A stretch of DNA of 64,000 bases from Bdellovibrionales bacterium RIFOXYD12_FULL_39_22 (GCA_001770205.1 MEQL01000061.1:1-64000), one strand, 5' to 3'. Positions 7,549 to 16,718 are shown, numbered from the stretch's first letter. The notes: generated from the sequence alone by a model not told the origin. Program-made: numbers and translations.

Positions 7549-8402
7549 TAAGTACTTGTGTAGCATCTGCGAATACTTATTATAGTTTTCAAAAATGGAT
7601 CTTTAAAAACTTTGGTACTGACAACATATTAAATGCTTCAAAACCAATTATCGATAATTATCTTGATAGTATTTCCTCTGATAAAAATAATGCTCATATC
7701 GTTTGCACCCTTAAAAAGTTCTATTCGTGGGCATTAAGAAAAAAGAAAATATTAATTAATCCTCTTGAAAAATCTATTGCACCTGTTCCAGATAAAACGA
7801 TGCTCATATGCACAGATGACCAAATAAATAATCTTAGCCGCTACATAAAAAGCAGTAACTCAGACCCAGAAAGAGCAATGGTTTTGGCACTTATTCTCTA
7901 CTGGGGTCTAAGCGGGCCAGAACTTAGATGCTCCACCATTGAAATTATCGATGGCCTTATTCAGATTCAGCTCTACCGTCGCAAACTCAGCTATGGCCAT
8001 AAAAATTATCAAAGAGTTGAAATATTAAAATTACCAAGTAATCCAAACTGGATAAGAGATCTTCAAAAAAGATTTATTACTCAGTGGGAAGATAAATATA
8101 AAAGGGCCCAAAAGAGTTTTCCTTGCCAACTGCTACTTCTGACAAAAAATTTAAGCTCAAATCGTCCTATTGGCGTAGAGGCCCTTAGAGTTATTATTTA
8201 TAAAGGGACTCTTGAGGCCACCAATGAAAAGATCCCGCCATCAGTTCTTCGTCGAACTTCCGGACATATTTATTCCCAGATAGGCGAAGTATCTATTTAA
8301 AGAGACCTCGGCTGGTCTCATGCACGTGCGACAGAGTTTCTTTGGAGACAGAGAAGCTATTACAGAGACACCAGGATACTCAAAATTGAAACACTACTTT
8401 AA
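7549..8402 (+). pseudogene. Tyrosine recombinase 2, truncated and with a nonsense codon
   Basis: Right of the IS the frame reads ASANTYYSFQKWIFKNFG and KKFYSWALRKKKILINP, a second core-binding domain. A catalytic domain follows: GLSGPELRCSTIEI (first Arg box) and PPSVLRRTSGHIYSQ (second Arg box). A TAA at 8298-8300 interrupts it, yet the same frame continues with LGWSHARATEF and RSYYRD up to 8402. That segment carries the final His/Trp-type box and the nucleophilic Tyr. The N-terminus is cut by the IS. Two recombinases in a row suggest a multi-recombinase element that has been destroyed. Confidence 0.7.
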
Positions 8403-8470
8403 TTTTTAAAGTAACACTTAAACTCACCAAAATTTTATCTAAATTACAAAAAAGCGTTATCTCCAATGAT

Positions 8471-8497
8471 AAAACAAGATTTTGCTTGTTTTTTTCT
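8471..8497 (+). terminator. Rho-independent terminator after recombinase 2
   Basis: An eight-base stem AAAACAAG (8471-8478) and CTTGTTTT (8485-8492) with a six-base loop runs into a T tract. It lies about 70 bases past the recombinase stop. Confidence 0.65.
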
Positions 8498-8627
8498 GTT
8501 ATATTTTTTTAAAATGAAGTTTGAACGCATATTACTGAAAGAACTGAAAGTAAAACAGTTTTATTCAAGACGTCCTTCTTAACAACTAGGGGCCCAAATG
8601 GTATCCTTATCAACCTTTGCCCTCTGT

Positions 8628-8799
8628 TCAAATGCGATTTTTATATCCCAGTCCGCGGAGTTGAAACTCGTTGCGAAGAAAATCATCAAAAGAGGTATTT
8701 TGCCGAGTCATATCATAAAGACTTTCAACAAACTGCTGTGGTGATTTGAAATGGTTATTAATTAACGATTGTAAGAAGATAAATCGCCAATCATCTTTT
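8628..8799 (-). pseudogene. Unrecognised coding fragment
   Basis: The minus strand is open for about 55 codons ending at a TGA (8628-8630), with convincing protein-like composition (DDWRFIFLQSLINNHF ... FVESLYDMTRQ ... GLGYKNRI). A stop lies just upstream, so only the C-terminal end of a gene survives. I do not recognise the family. It abuts the HEPN remnant at about 8794, marking a rearrangement point. Confidence 0.35.
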
Positions 8800-8838
8800 G
8801 TTATTCAAGATGTAAAGGATCTACTAAAAAAGCTATGA
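8794..8838 (+). pseudogene. C-terminal remnant of a HEPN toxin gene
   Basis: In frame and overlapping the following MNT gene by ATGA, this stretch encodes SSFVIQDVKDLLKKL then stop. It aligns with the end of the intact HEPN toxin at 1328-1768 (SIFVVSETKALLKKL). Everything upstream, including the Rx4HxY motif, is gone. Confidence 0.6.
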
Positions 8839-9158
8839 GATTAGTTTCATCAGAAATCGACATAATAGTAAAAATACTTTCCAAATTTTCTAACGAAAGA
8901 GACATCTACTTACACGGAAGTCGAATTGATGATGGTGCCAGAGGCGGAGATATCGATCTGTTTTTTGTTGTCGAAGATAATATTTATTCAACAATTAAAA
9001 GTTCAAAATATAAAATTGAATCGGAGCTTTCTCTGGAGTTAAATGAACAACGGATTGATCTTGCTATTATAAACAAAGCGGAAAAGAGCACTAATTCTTT
9101 TTTTCTAAATTCGAAGAAGTTGAAAGTAAGCCCACAATCCACTAGCAAGCCTTTTTAA
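8835..9158 (+). CDS. Orphan MNT nucleotidyltransferase antitoxin
   Basis: This 107-residue paralogue of the protein at 1765-2076 retains HGSRIDDGARGGDIDLFF (GS-x9-DxD) and EQRIDLAII. The active-site residues look intact. Its toxin partner upstream is reduced to about 14 codons, so it is an antitoxin without a cognate toxin at this locus. It could be a leftover or could protect against related HEPN toxins, including the pair 7 kb away. Translation may still depend on the ATGA overlap with the remnant. Confidence 0.78.
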   Translation: MRLVSSEIDIIVKILSKFSNERDIYLHGSRIDDGARGGDIDLFFVVEDNIYSTIKSSKYKIESELSLELNEQRIDLAIINKAEKSTNSFFLNSKKLKVSPQSTSKPF

Positions 9159-9358
9159 AAGGCACATGGCACTTAGAGACCGGATGAGTATGTCCATCTC
9201 TTCCTCAGTCTGATTTAAAAAACCATTAAAACATTATCGCTGAAGTTGATTAATCATTGTTTTCTCTTCTGGTGCATGATACTCATGAACACATCAATCA
9301 TAACCATATCAACATCTCCGTCGAATATTCCATCCATTTCTTTGTGATCAAAAATAAC

Positions 9359-11431
9359 TTATTCGGCCAGAGGTAAAACACATCGAATACCAATGTATGG
9401 AGCAACATTATAATAAGCAGCCTCTATTTGCATGGTAAAGCGGCCGGCGGTCGTACCATAGATGTAATAACCTCCAGAAACAACATCTCGAAGGGCGCTC
9501 GTGTTAACCCAAAATTTATCACCATGGTACTTCGCGGTGGCCGCGGTCCAATCTACGATACCATCTTCAGCAAAAGTATCTGAACCAACTGGTGTTCCAA
9601 TGGGAAGTTGCATTCGTTTAAGCGTTCTAATGCCACTGAAAGTACTATCGAAACTATTATCTAAAACGGGGGCCTGGTCGTTATCAAACTGCAACACCAA
9701 CGCACCGCCATTGTTGAAGTCTGCGTTAGTATTATCCACATTGTTAGAACTGGCCGTTACTCCCACCCCATTATTAATTTGGTCAGAATTCCATTCTGCT
9801 ATATTGCCCACCATATCCTGGGCCCCATAGCGCGAGAGACAGTTTCTCGTCAAAACCCCTCCCGTAATTAAAATTTTTACACCGGAGGAAGAGGTGGAGG
9901 GAAGTGTTTCTAGATTAGTCGGGGTTAATCGATTATCAAACGACACACCAGTCGCATAATTAGAGTTGCAGTGCCCATTAACCGGTAGCGAGGCCGTTCC
10001 ACTTTCAATAGTAGTAATTGTAGCATCGCTTAAAGTCGAATCCCATGCGGCAGCAACTAACCATTCTCGACGATGAAGCAATCGCTTTGATCCTGAAAAA
10101 CCAACTTCGCTTTGTGCATTACAAATGAGATTAGCACTTACTGGTGAAATCATTGCTATCGGAGGAAGGCCTGGCCTGGCGGAGGCCATCGTCGCCCGCT
10201 GAGTTGCGTTAGCAGCATCATCAATTGACAGCCAACTACTAGCGCCATTAGTGTTTATATAACAGGTATCGCTGGAAGATCCCCGTTGGTAATAGACAGA
10301 ATTAATCGTAGCAGTACCAGGTGTCGTGGTGCCCAGACACACTCCTCCACTACAACCGTTTTCCGAAAAATTACAGCCCAATTCATAAGCATCAACAAGC
10401 AACGACTGACCTAGATCAAAAAAAGCACCGTCACTACCTGTTCCAGTATGTATGCAACGATAGTTATTACTTCTATCTATGGCCTTGCCCATAAGTTCAC
10501 ACATTTCACGATTTCCAATCCACCGATGTACTAGCACCATATTCTCCGGCGGAATAGTAACTTTAATTTCTTGATCTGTGATATCTTCAGGAGGAATGGC
10601 CACGCCCCCAACTACCGGGGCAACAGAATAGTAATAAATATTTCCTGCAGAGAAAGCTCCGTTATCTATATACGTTCGCGCGGAAGCACTTATCCCTGTA
10701 GCATAGGCGCTAGAAAAATTTTGGCCCGGAGAAGTTCCGCGATAAATATTGTAACTTTCCACGGTTCCGGCAGTTAGGGTTACTGCCGCAAATTGTACCA
10801 TGACAGTGGCAGGGGAGGTGGCCAACCCAGTAAAAGCGATCGGATTTTTTGCCCCAACGGCCCTGAGGTGTGTCCATCCATTGAAAGTCGCAATTGCTAA
10901 TGTGGTGACAGAAACAATTGGATAAAGCGCTTGATTGCCGGCCATATCTTTTACCACCAGCGCAAAATAATACGTTGTGGCATCATCTAAGCTTGATATA
11001 TTGCTCGCTAATACATTTGTTTGATAATCTAAAAGTAAATTTGCCCCAGAAATTAAATCAACCTCACTAATAGTATCTATGGCAGAAGAAGTGCTTGCCG
11101 CTACCAACCTATACCGAAGTTGACTTGTCTCCGTTAAATTGTCGCTGCCGCCTCCCCAGTCCAGGCGCAAACTCGAAGAGGTGATTAACGAACTTGTTAT
11201 GCCACTACCGACTACTGGATTAGTTGTATCTGGCGTAGGTGTAGGCGTAAATGTCGCAACAGGTGTAGACGTCGGAGTAGCAACTATTGAATCTTCTGGT
11301 TCTTCTGGCGTGGGCGCTCTTTTAACCGTAGAAACATTAGATTTAGTGCAGCCATTTATTAGCAACAAAAGTAACAACAAGAGTAATGAGATCTTGCTAC
11401 CCTTCCACAATATTGTTTCTGCTCTAGTCAT
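9359..11431 (-). CDS. SUMF1-like lipoprotein with FN3-type region
   Basis: This protein of about 690 residues begins with a lipoprotein signal (LLLLLINGC). A Thr/Pro-rich linker (TPTSTPVATFTPTPTP) follows, then one or two fibronectin-III-like regions (about residues 75-280). The C-terminal half resembles the formylglycine-generating-enzyme / C-type-lectin-like fold: CLSRYGAQDMVGNIAEW and GIRCV match the family's DMxGNVxEW and GFRCV. I prefer the ATG at 11431 because GGGAG sits just upstream; a GTG at 11446 is the alternative. It is probably surface-anchored and a binding rather than sulfatase-maturing protein. It stands alone on the minus strand. Confidence 0.7.
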   Translation of the reverse strand: MTRAETILWKGSKISLLLLLLLLLINGCTKSNVSTVKRAPTPEEPEDSIVATPTSTPVATFTPTPTPDTTNPVVGSGITSSLITSSSLRLDWGGGSDNLTETSQLRYRLVAASTSSAIDTISEVDLISGANLLLDYQTNVLASNISSLDDATTYYFALVVKDMAGNQALYPIVSVTTLAIATFNGWTHLRAVGAKNPIAFTGLATSPATVMVQFAAVTLTAGTVESYNIYRGTSPGQNFSSAYATGISASARTYIDNGAFSAGNIYYYSVAPVVGGVAIPPEDITDQEIKVTIPPENMVLVHRWIGNREMCELMGKAIDRSNNYRCIHTGTGSDGAFFDLGQSLLVDAYELGCNFSENGCSGGVCLGTTTPGTATINSVYYQRGSSSDTCYINTNGASSWLSIDDAANATQRATMASARPGLPPIAMISPVSANLICNAQSEVGFSGSKRLLHRREWLVAAAWDSTLSDATITTIESGTASLPVNGHCNSNYATGVSFDNRLTPTNLETLPSTSSSGVKILITGGVLTRNCLSRYGAQDMVGNIAEWNSDQINNGVGVTASSNNVDNTNADFNNGGALVLQFDNDQAPVLDNSFDSTFSGIRTLKRMQLPIGTPVGSDTFAEDGIVDWTAATAKYHGDKFWVNTSALRDVVSGGYYIYGTTAGRFTMQIEAAYYNVAPYIGIRCVLPLAE

Positions 11432-11630
11432 AAAATGCTCCCACACAGCAAACGCATCACCGCTTTTCGGATATGAATTGCAGGTTTCATATTACATCCA
11501 AATATTATTAAGTCGGTAATTATATTTGTGATGACCGCCTGTCTTTAGTGATTTTAAACAAATATACAACCCAATATTCTTAAGCAGCACTTCTCGTTTT
11601 TTAAAAGATGGCCTGCGGGAGGCGAAAACT

Positions 11631-11652
11631 GCCTATTTTTTTTGGCATAGGC
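11631..11652 (-). terminator. Weak hairpin downstream of the App1-like gene
   Basis: GCCTAT (11631-11636) and ATAGGC (11647-11652) form a six-base stem. It lies about 70 bases past the minus-strand stop at 11724, with only a short T-rich tail. Confidence 0.3.
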
Positions 11653-11671
11653 CGGAGCCTGGGTCGGGGCC

Positions 11672-11698
11672 TTGATCAAATATAAGTAAATTGATCAA
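11672..11698. promoter_or_regulatory. Pair of identical TTGATCAA palindromes
   Basis: TTGATCAA occurs at 11672-11679 and again at 11691-11698, 19 bases apart start to start, about two helical turns. The intergenic position suggests a double operator, but neither flanking gene starts close by, so its target is unclear. Confidence 0.3.
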
Positions 11699-11723
11699 AG
11701 AAAGTAAAATTATAAGGCAAAAA

Positions 11724-12524
11724 TCATTTGTTGAAGTCCTCATTTAAGGAGCATCGATCTTCAATTTTCCTCTGCAAAAGATCGACATTTGAAAAATCTT
11801 CCGCAAATATCATTAATGAAGTTTTATGATCTAAGCAATTAACCCATTCCGGCAAATCAAAAATTTGTTCTGTGGAGTGTGAAATAATTTGAGACACCAC
11901 ATCGACTTTGTCTAAAAGTTTATTTTGATAAAGTTCGAGTGCTATTTCCGCCGGTGAAATAAAGCCTTTTTGCTCATCAGATATTCTACTGGCCTTATCA
12001 AACGGATAGTTAATGCGAATAAACTGATACATTTTTATCTCGGGAAATTTTTCAGAAATAGTATGATAAATATTACTATCGCGCTCCCCATTGTCGCCAA
12101 TTAGGATAATTGTTTCCGGTGATTCGGACAATATTATTTCTGAGATTGTATTAACTTTAAAATCTTTATCTGCAGTAGATTTTCTTAAACGCAACTCCCC
12201 ATCTGGAAAGTTGTTCTGTTTTAGAAATTTTCCATGTGAGTAGGACATCATCAAAAAAGTTAAAGCAGAGCTTACATAGTAAACGGAAAGTTCTGGAATC
12301 TCCCTCTGTAAAATATTGTAAAAATCACTCATCCCACTAAATGGGTGTTTTACGTTGTAGGCATTTCCTATCATGGCCCATCTATTCAAAATGTTACTCG
12401 ATTTAATCGTATCGTCGATATCTGAAATTAAAACAGTTTTGGCCCAAGACGCCTGCAAAGCGGCCACGATAATTAATACAGATAGTAGTAATTTTTTAAG
12501 ACTAGCCGTGATTTTTTTAATCAT
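11724..12524 (-). CDS. Secreted App1-like (DUF2183) HAD-type phosphatase
   Basis: This 266-residue protein has a signal peptide of about 28 residues. SDIDDTIK follows, the DxDDT catalytic loop of the App1/DUF2183 branch of HAD phosphatases, and later IGDNGERDSNIY, the second acidic loop. Yeast App1 is a phosphatidate phosphatase; here export to the periplasm suggests a phospholipid or phosphate ester substrate (inference). The start at 12524 is supported by AGGAGA upstream; the longer frame from 12551 lacks one. It is followed by a weak hairpin and preceded by a separate small secreted-protein gene. Confidence 0.75.
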   Translation of the reverse strand: MIKKITASLKKLLLSVLIIVAALQASWAKTVLISDIDDTIKSSNILNRWAMIGNAYNVKHPFSGMSDFYNILQREIPELSVYYVSSALTFLMMSYSHGKFLKQNNFPDGELRLRKSTADKDFKVNTISEIILSESPETIILIGDNGERDSNIYHTISEKFPEIKMYQFIRINYPFDKASRISDEQKGFISPAEIALELYQNKLLDKVDVVSQIISHSTEQIFDLPEWVNCLDHKTSLMIFAEDFSNVDLLQRKIEDRCSLNEDFNK

Positions 12525-12571
12525 AAAATCTAATCTCCTAACGCAAAACACATTATTTTACACAGAATAAT

Positions 12572-12994
12572 TTATGGAGTAATTGTACATTTAATTACTT
12601 TATCGAAAATATCATTGCGAGACGAAGAGCAATCAATTTTTTGAGCACTAATAGGACTAGTGCCACAGGCTCCATCGCTTTCTAGTCCTGCATTTTCAAG
12701 AGATTTATATAGGGAAGAAGCAAGTTCCTTTGAAACTGACAGCTCACTGTTTGTTCCTAATTCATAATCTTGTACTTGCAACGAACAGGCAAAATTCTGG
12801 CCATTTTCAGTTGATGAGCACAAAATACTTTGTGCCGTAAGAGCACATGTGCCACCGGCACAATCTTCGGAAACCCCTGCGGCCTTAAGAACATCATATA
12901 TGCTGCTCGCAATATCGCCCTCAGTCAGTATATTCAAATTGGCAAATGATGATAGGGAAGTTACCATTAAAGCACTTAATAATACTTTTTTCAT
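12572..12994 (-). CDS. Small secreted Cys-containing protein with two internal repeats
   Basis: This protein of about 140 residues has a signal peptide (MKKVLLSALMVTSLSSFA). The mature part is a tandem duplication: IASSIYDVLKAAGVSED ... AQSILCSS in the first half and LASSLYKSLENAGLESD ... AQKIDCSS in the second. Each repeat holds paired cysteines likely to form disulphides in the periplasm. GGAGG lies just before the ATG at 12994. No family is recognised; the function is unknown. Confidence 0.65.
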   Translation of the reverse strand: MKKVLLSALMVTSLSSFANLNILTEGDIASSIYDVLKAAGVSEDCAGGTCALTAQSILCSSTENGQNFACSLQVQDYELGTNSELSVSKELASSLYKSLENAGLESDGACGTSPISAQKIDCSSSRNDIFDKVIKCTITP

Positions 12995-13124
12995 TTTATC
13001 CTCCAAACAGTTGTTTTATATTTAACTCAAGTACTGAGTTGTCATTTAAGACAATCGTACTTGAAATTTAAATGGGAAAAAAGGACATTGAAAAATTTAC
13101 TTGCTGCTTGCTTATACTGTCTAA

Positions 13125-14702
13125 TTATTTTCTATAAAAACATCCGACGGACTCTTTATTACGAATAGAGGCAGCGATAACTGCCGAACCAACCTCCACA
13201 GCATTGCGCAGGCCAATCAACGTGTCGTTGGGAAAGACATTGCGATAAAAACGCTCAATCTCTTCCGTTAATTCTCTAAACATCGCATTAGCACGATTTA
13301 AGCGATCAGTCGTTCGCACAAGTCCAACATAATTCCACATGGTGTTTTTTACCGTCATCCAATCTTGTTGAATGAGTGCAAGATCAGATTCTTGTTCCTC
13401 TGTTATTTTCCAATCTTTAATTTTCTCCCGAGAATAAAAACCAAGTTGGCCAATTTTTTCAAGAATATCTTCCGCCGCGATATTTCCCCAAGTAAGTCCT
13501 TCCAGAAGTGCCGTCGATGCCAGACGATTAGCTCCATGCAAACCGGTACACGAAACTTCTCCAACAGCGTAAAGATTGGCCAAATTAGTTCGCCCTTGTA
13601 AGTCAACCTTAATACCACCACATGTGTAATGCGCTGCTGGAACCACCGGAATGGCAGTTTTGGTAATATCAATTTCGTGTTCTAGGCAATGCTTGTATAT
13701 GGTTGGAAAGCGTTCGATTATCCATGCTTCTTCATGGTGTGAAATATCTAAATAAACACAGGAATGGCCAGTGGTAATAATCTCTTCCAAAATGGCACGG
13801 GCCACCACATCGCGCGGGGCCAATTCTTTATCTGGATGATATTTGGCCATAAATTCTTCGCCATTAGAATTACGCAAAATTCCACCTTCGCCACGCACCG
13901 CTTCACTGATTAAAAAGCGACGATGAGAAGATTGATCATAGAAAGTAGTTGGGTGAAATTGAATAAATTCCATATTGGCCAAAATTGCTCCCGCTCGCTT
14001 GGCCATCGCATGCCCATCGCCACGACATCCCTCGGCGTTAGAATGGTGAGAATATAAAGCACCGATTCCACCAGAAGCAAGGATCGTCGTTTTAGCAATG
14101 ATTTTTTTTATTTCTCGGTGATGTTGATCCAATACATAGGCGCCAACAACCTGATCTGCTTCATAACGCTGCTCTATGTTTATTCCGTGATGAGAGGGGG
14201 TGAGCAAATCAATGGCGGTATGAGCAGAAAAAATAGTGATATTAGGAAAACGCTTTTTATCTGAGATATAGTTTAACATTGAAACCTGTATCTCTTTTCC
14301 CGTGTAATCGCCTTTGTAAATAATGCGCGGAATAGAGTGAGCAGCTTCCTTGGTCTTCTTGAGCTGATTTTGTTCATCATGTGAGAAATTAACTTGTACC
14401 TTATCTAATAACACTTCCTGCAAAATTCCAGCAGAACGAATTGCCAAAACCTCCGAGGCGACACGACTCGAAGTCATTGAGCTGGCCTTCATAATATCTG
14501 CAATTAGGGCCGCCGGCTCCCCTTTAGAAAAAATAATTCCACCTTGTGCATAAAAAGTATTTGTCACTTGCGGATTTTCTTCCCGAGTGATAATTCCTAT
14601 TTTCAGTTGGGCCTCGGCCAATTTTATGGCAGCACTCATACCCGCAATTCCACAACCAATTATTAGCACATCAAAATTTAAAAGCGGCGCTCTCTCACTC
14701 AT
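13125..14702 (-). CDS. nadB: L-aspartate oxidase
   Basis: This 525-residue flavoprotein oxidises L-aspartate to iminoaspartate, the first step of de novo NAD synthesis. The N-terminal dinucleotide fold reads LIIGCGIAGMSAAIKL. The fumarate-reductase-like core has FIQFHPTTFYD, RDVVARAI, TCGGIKVD and GLHGANRLASTALLEG, all typical of NadB. A C-terminal helical domain follows. The length matches the family. AGGAG precedes the ATG. It lies nine bases after nadC, so the two form an operon. NadA is not in this window. Confidence 0.95.
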   Translation of the reverse strand: MSERAPLLNFDVLIIGCGIAGMSAAIKLAEAQLKIGIITREENPQVTNTFYAQGGIIFSKGEPAALIADIMKASSMTSSRVASEVLAIRSAGILQEVLLDKVQVNFSHDEQNQLKKTKEAAHSIPRIIYKGDYTGKEIQVSMLNYISDKKRFPNITIFSAHTAIDLLTPSHHGINIEQRYEADQVVGAYVLDQHHREIKKIIAKTTILASGGIGALYSHHSNAEGCRGDGHAMAKRAGAILANMEFIQFHPTTFYDQSSHRRFLISEAVRGEGGILRNSNGEEFMAKYHPDKELAPRDVVARAILEEIITTGHSCVYLDISHHEEAWIIERFPTIYKHCLEHEIDITKTAIPVVPAAHYTCGGIKVDLQGRTNLANLYAVGEVSCTGLHGANRLASTALLEGLTWGNIAAEDILEKIGQLGFYSREKIKDWKITEEQESDLALIQQDWMTVKNTMWNYVGLVRTTDRLNRANAMFRELTEEIERFYRNVFPNDTLIGLRNAVEVGSAVIAASIRNKESVGCFYRK

Positions 14703-14711
14703 AAAATACTC

Positions 14712-15575
14712 CTAACACTTCTTGTATTTAAAAGAGATATCCACGCTGGATGCGCCATAGGTAATTGCCCCAATACTAATCGCATCGACTCCAGGAATAA
14801 GATATTTCTCAAAGTTTGCCCAATTTACTCCACCAGAAAGTTCATAGGTAACGCCTTTAGGTTTTTGAGCAATTGCTTTTTTAATATCTTCCAGCGAAAA
14901 ATTATCTAGCATTAGATGCTTAACTTGCAGATCCAGCGCATCCTTTAGCTCTGAAAGAGAGTGAATCTCCACTTCAATCGGCACATAAAAGCCATGCATT
15001 TTTTTAAAAAAAGAGAGTGCTCCCGTCACTCCGCCAAAAAAATTTTTGTGGTTGTCTTTCACCATCCACAAATCAGTCTGTCCTAATCTGTGATTATATC
15101 CTCCGCCAACACGCACAGCATATTTTTCAAGGGCACGCAGGCCAGGTAAAGTTTTTCGCGTATCTAAAATAGCAATATTATATTGGGCGGCCTTTTGAAC
15201 AAACTTGTTGGTTGCAGTGGCGATACTTGAAGCATGTTGCACAAGATTGAGCGCAATACGTTCTGCCGTTAGTGCTACCGCAAACGGTAGTTTGAAAGAA
15301 AAAAGGGGGGTGGAGCTTGCGCCGCAAAACTTTCCTTCGTAATCGGAAACTATTTTGTCCGCATCTAAAAGATCTAACTCTCCCAAATATTTAAAAGCTT
15401 CCAAAAAATAAGGGAGACCGGCCATGACCAGATCTGATTTAATAAATAGTGATCCAATTACTGCATCCATGGGAAGTTGTGAAGTGTAATAGATGTTTCG
15501 AGCGAGATCATCTTCTTCAAAAAAATATTTCAGTTGATTGCGAATGGCCCTGGCAGTTAGCGCGTTGTTATTCAT
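14712..15575 (-). CDS. nadC: Nicotinate-nucleotide pyrophosphorylase (quinolinate phosphoribosyltransferase)
   Basis: This 287-residue enzyme converts quinolinate and PRPP to nicotinate mononucleotide. Diagnostic segments are ERIALNLVQHASSIAT, DTRKTLPGLRALEKYAV, GGYNHRLGQTDLWMVKDNH and, near the C-terminus, YELSGGVN and GVDAISIGAITYGA. These match the PRPP- and quinolinate-binding loops (basic residues of TRKT and the HRLG loop). It is the first gene of the nadC-nadB pair. Confidence 0.95.
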   Translation of the reverse strand: MNNNALTARAIRNQLKYFFEEDDLARNIYYTSQLPMDAVIGSLFIKSDLVMAGLPYFLEAFKYLGELDLLDADKIVSDYEGKFCGASSTPLFSFKLPFAVALTAERIALNLVQHASSIATATNKFVQKAAQYNIAILDTRKTLPGLRALEKYAVRVGGGYNHRLGQTDLWMVKDNHKNFFGGVTGALSFFKKMHGFYVPIEVEIHSLSELKDALDLQVKHLMLDNFSLEDIKKAIAQKPKGVTYELSGGVNWANFEKYLIPGVDAISIGAITYGASSVDISFKYKKC

Positions 15576-15683
15576 TTTTTACTCCCCATAAAAATTTCGC
15601 ACAGCAAGTAGCAACATACTCTCTATTTTTCAATACGTTAAGCGCAAAAAAAAAGATCTCGTTTGTATAGTATGCGAGTGATA

Positions 15684-16718
15684 ATGAAAAAACTAACCTT
15701 CATATATATTACCTCAATTGCGTTACTTCTTTGGTTAAGCAATTCGGAAAGATCGGGTAACTATCATAAAAAAAACGTCCCAGATTACATCAAATTAAAG
15801 CGAACAGAGTTGTATTATCAAGTTGGCAGTAAAGATCAGGTGGCCGCGCTTGTTTCTTATGTGGCCGGAGAATTAAAGTATTTAAACCCTAAAGACAAAC
15901 AAGCACATCGAACACTGAATTTATATCATCTCTTTACTCCTTCGGGAATTCATTTCTCTGCAATGTATATTTTCTTATATCCCCTTGTCTTACTTTTTCG
16001 TAAGCGAAAATGGCTACAAAACTCTCTTTCTTCATCCCTTTGTCTAATTCCCTTTTTTTTAGATGGCCTTTATTCTATGAAGCGGGTTGCTTTGTATCGG
16101 CTATTTTCGCTATCTTTTAAAGTGGCACGTCTCAAAGATAAAATCTCGCCATTTTCTCTTTTTTTAATAACGTTTTTAATAGATTTTTTTATTGGTACTT
16201 ATCGCTATTCACCACTCAGTTTTGCATATAGCTTTTTATTTTTAGGAATAATTTTTTCCTTTATCCACAAAAATAAGTTGTTACTTCCAATTGCATTATT
16301 GGGAGGACAAATTATCATTGCCTACTTCCAAGAAATATCACTACCCTTTTTAGGTTTTATCTTTGGCTTTATTTTAACCTCTCTTTTTTCTCTTTTTTTT
16401 CCCTTATGGTTTATTTATTTCTTTTTACCATGGATCGTTCCTGCAAAAATAATTTCCATCTCACTAGGGTTATATCTTAATCTGGTTAGCTTTTCTGCTA
16501 ATCTGGCCAAATCAATCGGGGAGTTTAATATCACCATACCGCTAATGATTTTAGTTGTTGTGTTAACTATGAAGATTGATCAACGAATAAAAAAAAGTAT
16601 TTTCCTTTTTACGTTGCTAATTAGCAGCAATTTACTTTTTGCCCCCATGGAAGCAACGAAAAAGAAATTTTATGGCAGTTACGCGAATAAGACTTATAGT
16701 CGTCCCGCTAAATTTTAA
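15684..16718 (+). CDS. ComEC/Rec2-like membrane protein (competence domain only)
   Basis: This is a polytopic membrane protein of about 344 residues with roughly eight to ten hydrophobic segments. HLFTPSGIHFSAMYIFLYPL matches the ComEC family's HLLAVSGLHI motif, and YSMKRVALYRLF resembles the conserved Arg helix (SAxRA). The N-terminal OB domain and the C-terminal metallo-beta-lactamase domain of full ComEC are absent. It is thus a stand-alone competence-domain homologue, and a channel role in DNA uptake is only a possibility. The start at 15684 gives a good N-terminal membrane anchor. It is unlinked to other competence genes here. Confidence 0.6.
   Translation: MKKLTFIYITSIALLLWLSNSERSGNYHKKNVPDYIKLKRTELYYQVGSKDQVAALVSYVAGELKYLNPKDKQAHRTLNLYHLFTPSGIHFSAMYIFLYPLVLLFRKRKWLQNSLSSSLCLIPFFLDGLYSMKRVALYRLFSLSFKVARLKDKISPFSLFLITFLIDFFIGTYRYSPLSFAYSFLFLGIIFSFIHKNKLLLPIALLGGQIIIAYFQEISLPFLGFIFGFILTSLFSLFFPLWFIYFFLPWIVPAKIISISLGLYLNLVSFSANLAKSIGEFNITIPLMILVVVLTMKIDQRIKKSIFLFTLLISSNLLFAPMEATKKKFYGSYANKTYSRPAKF

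Noticed and set aside
9254-9358. 34 codons open in frame after the stop of the SUMF1-like lipoprotein
   Set aside because: Protein-like composition, but no known motif, and the protein already ends normally with its GIRCV block; read-through is not needed.
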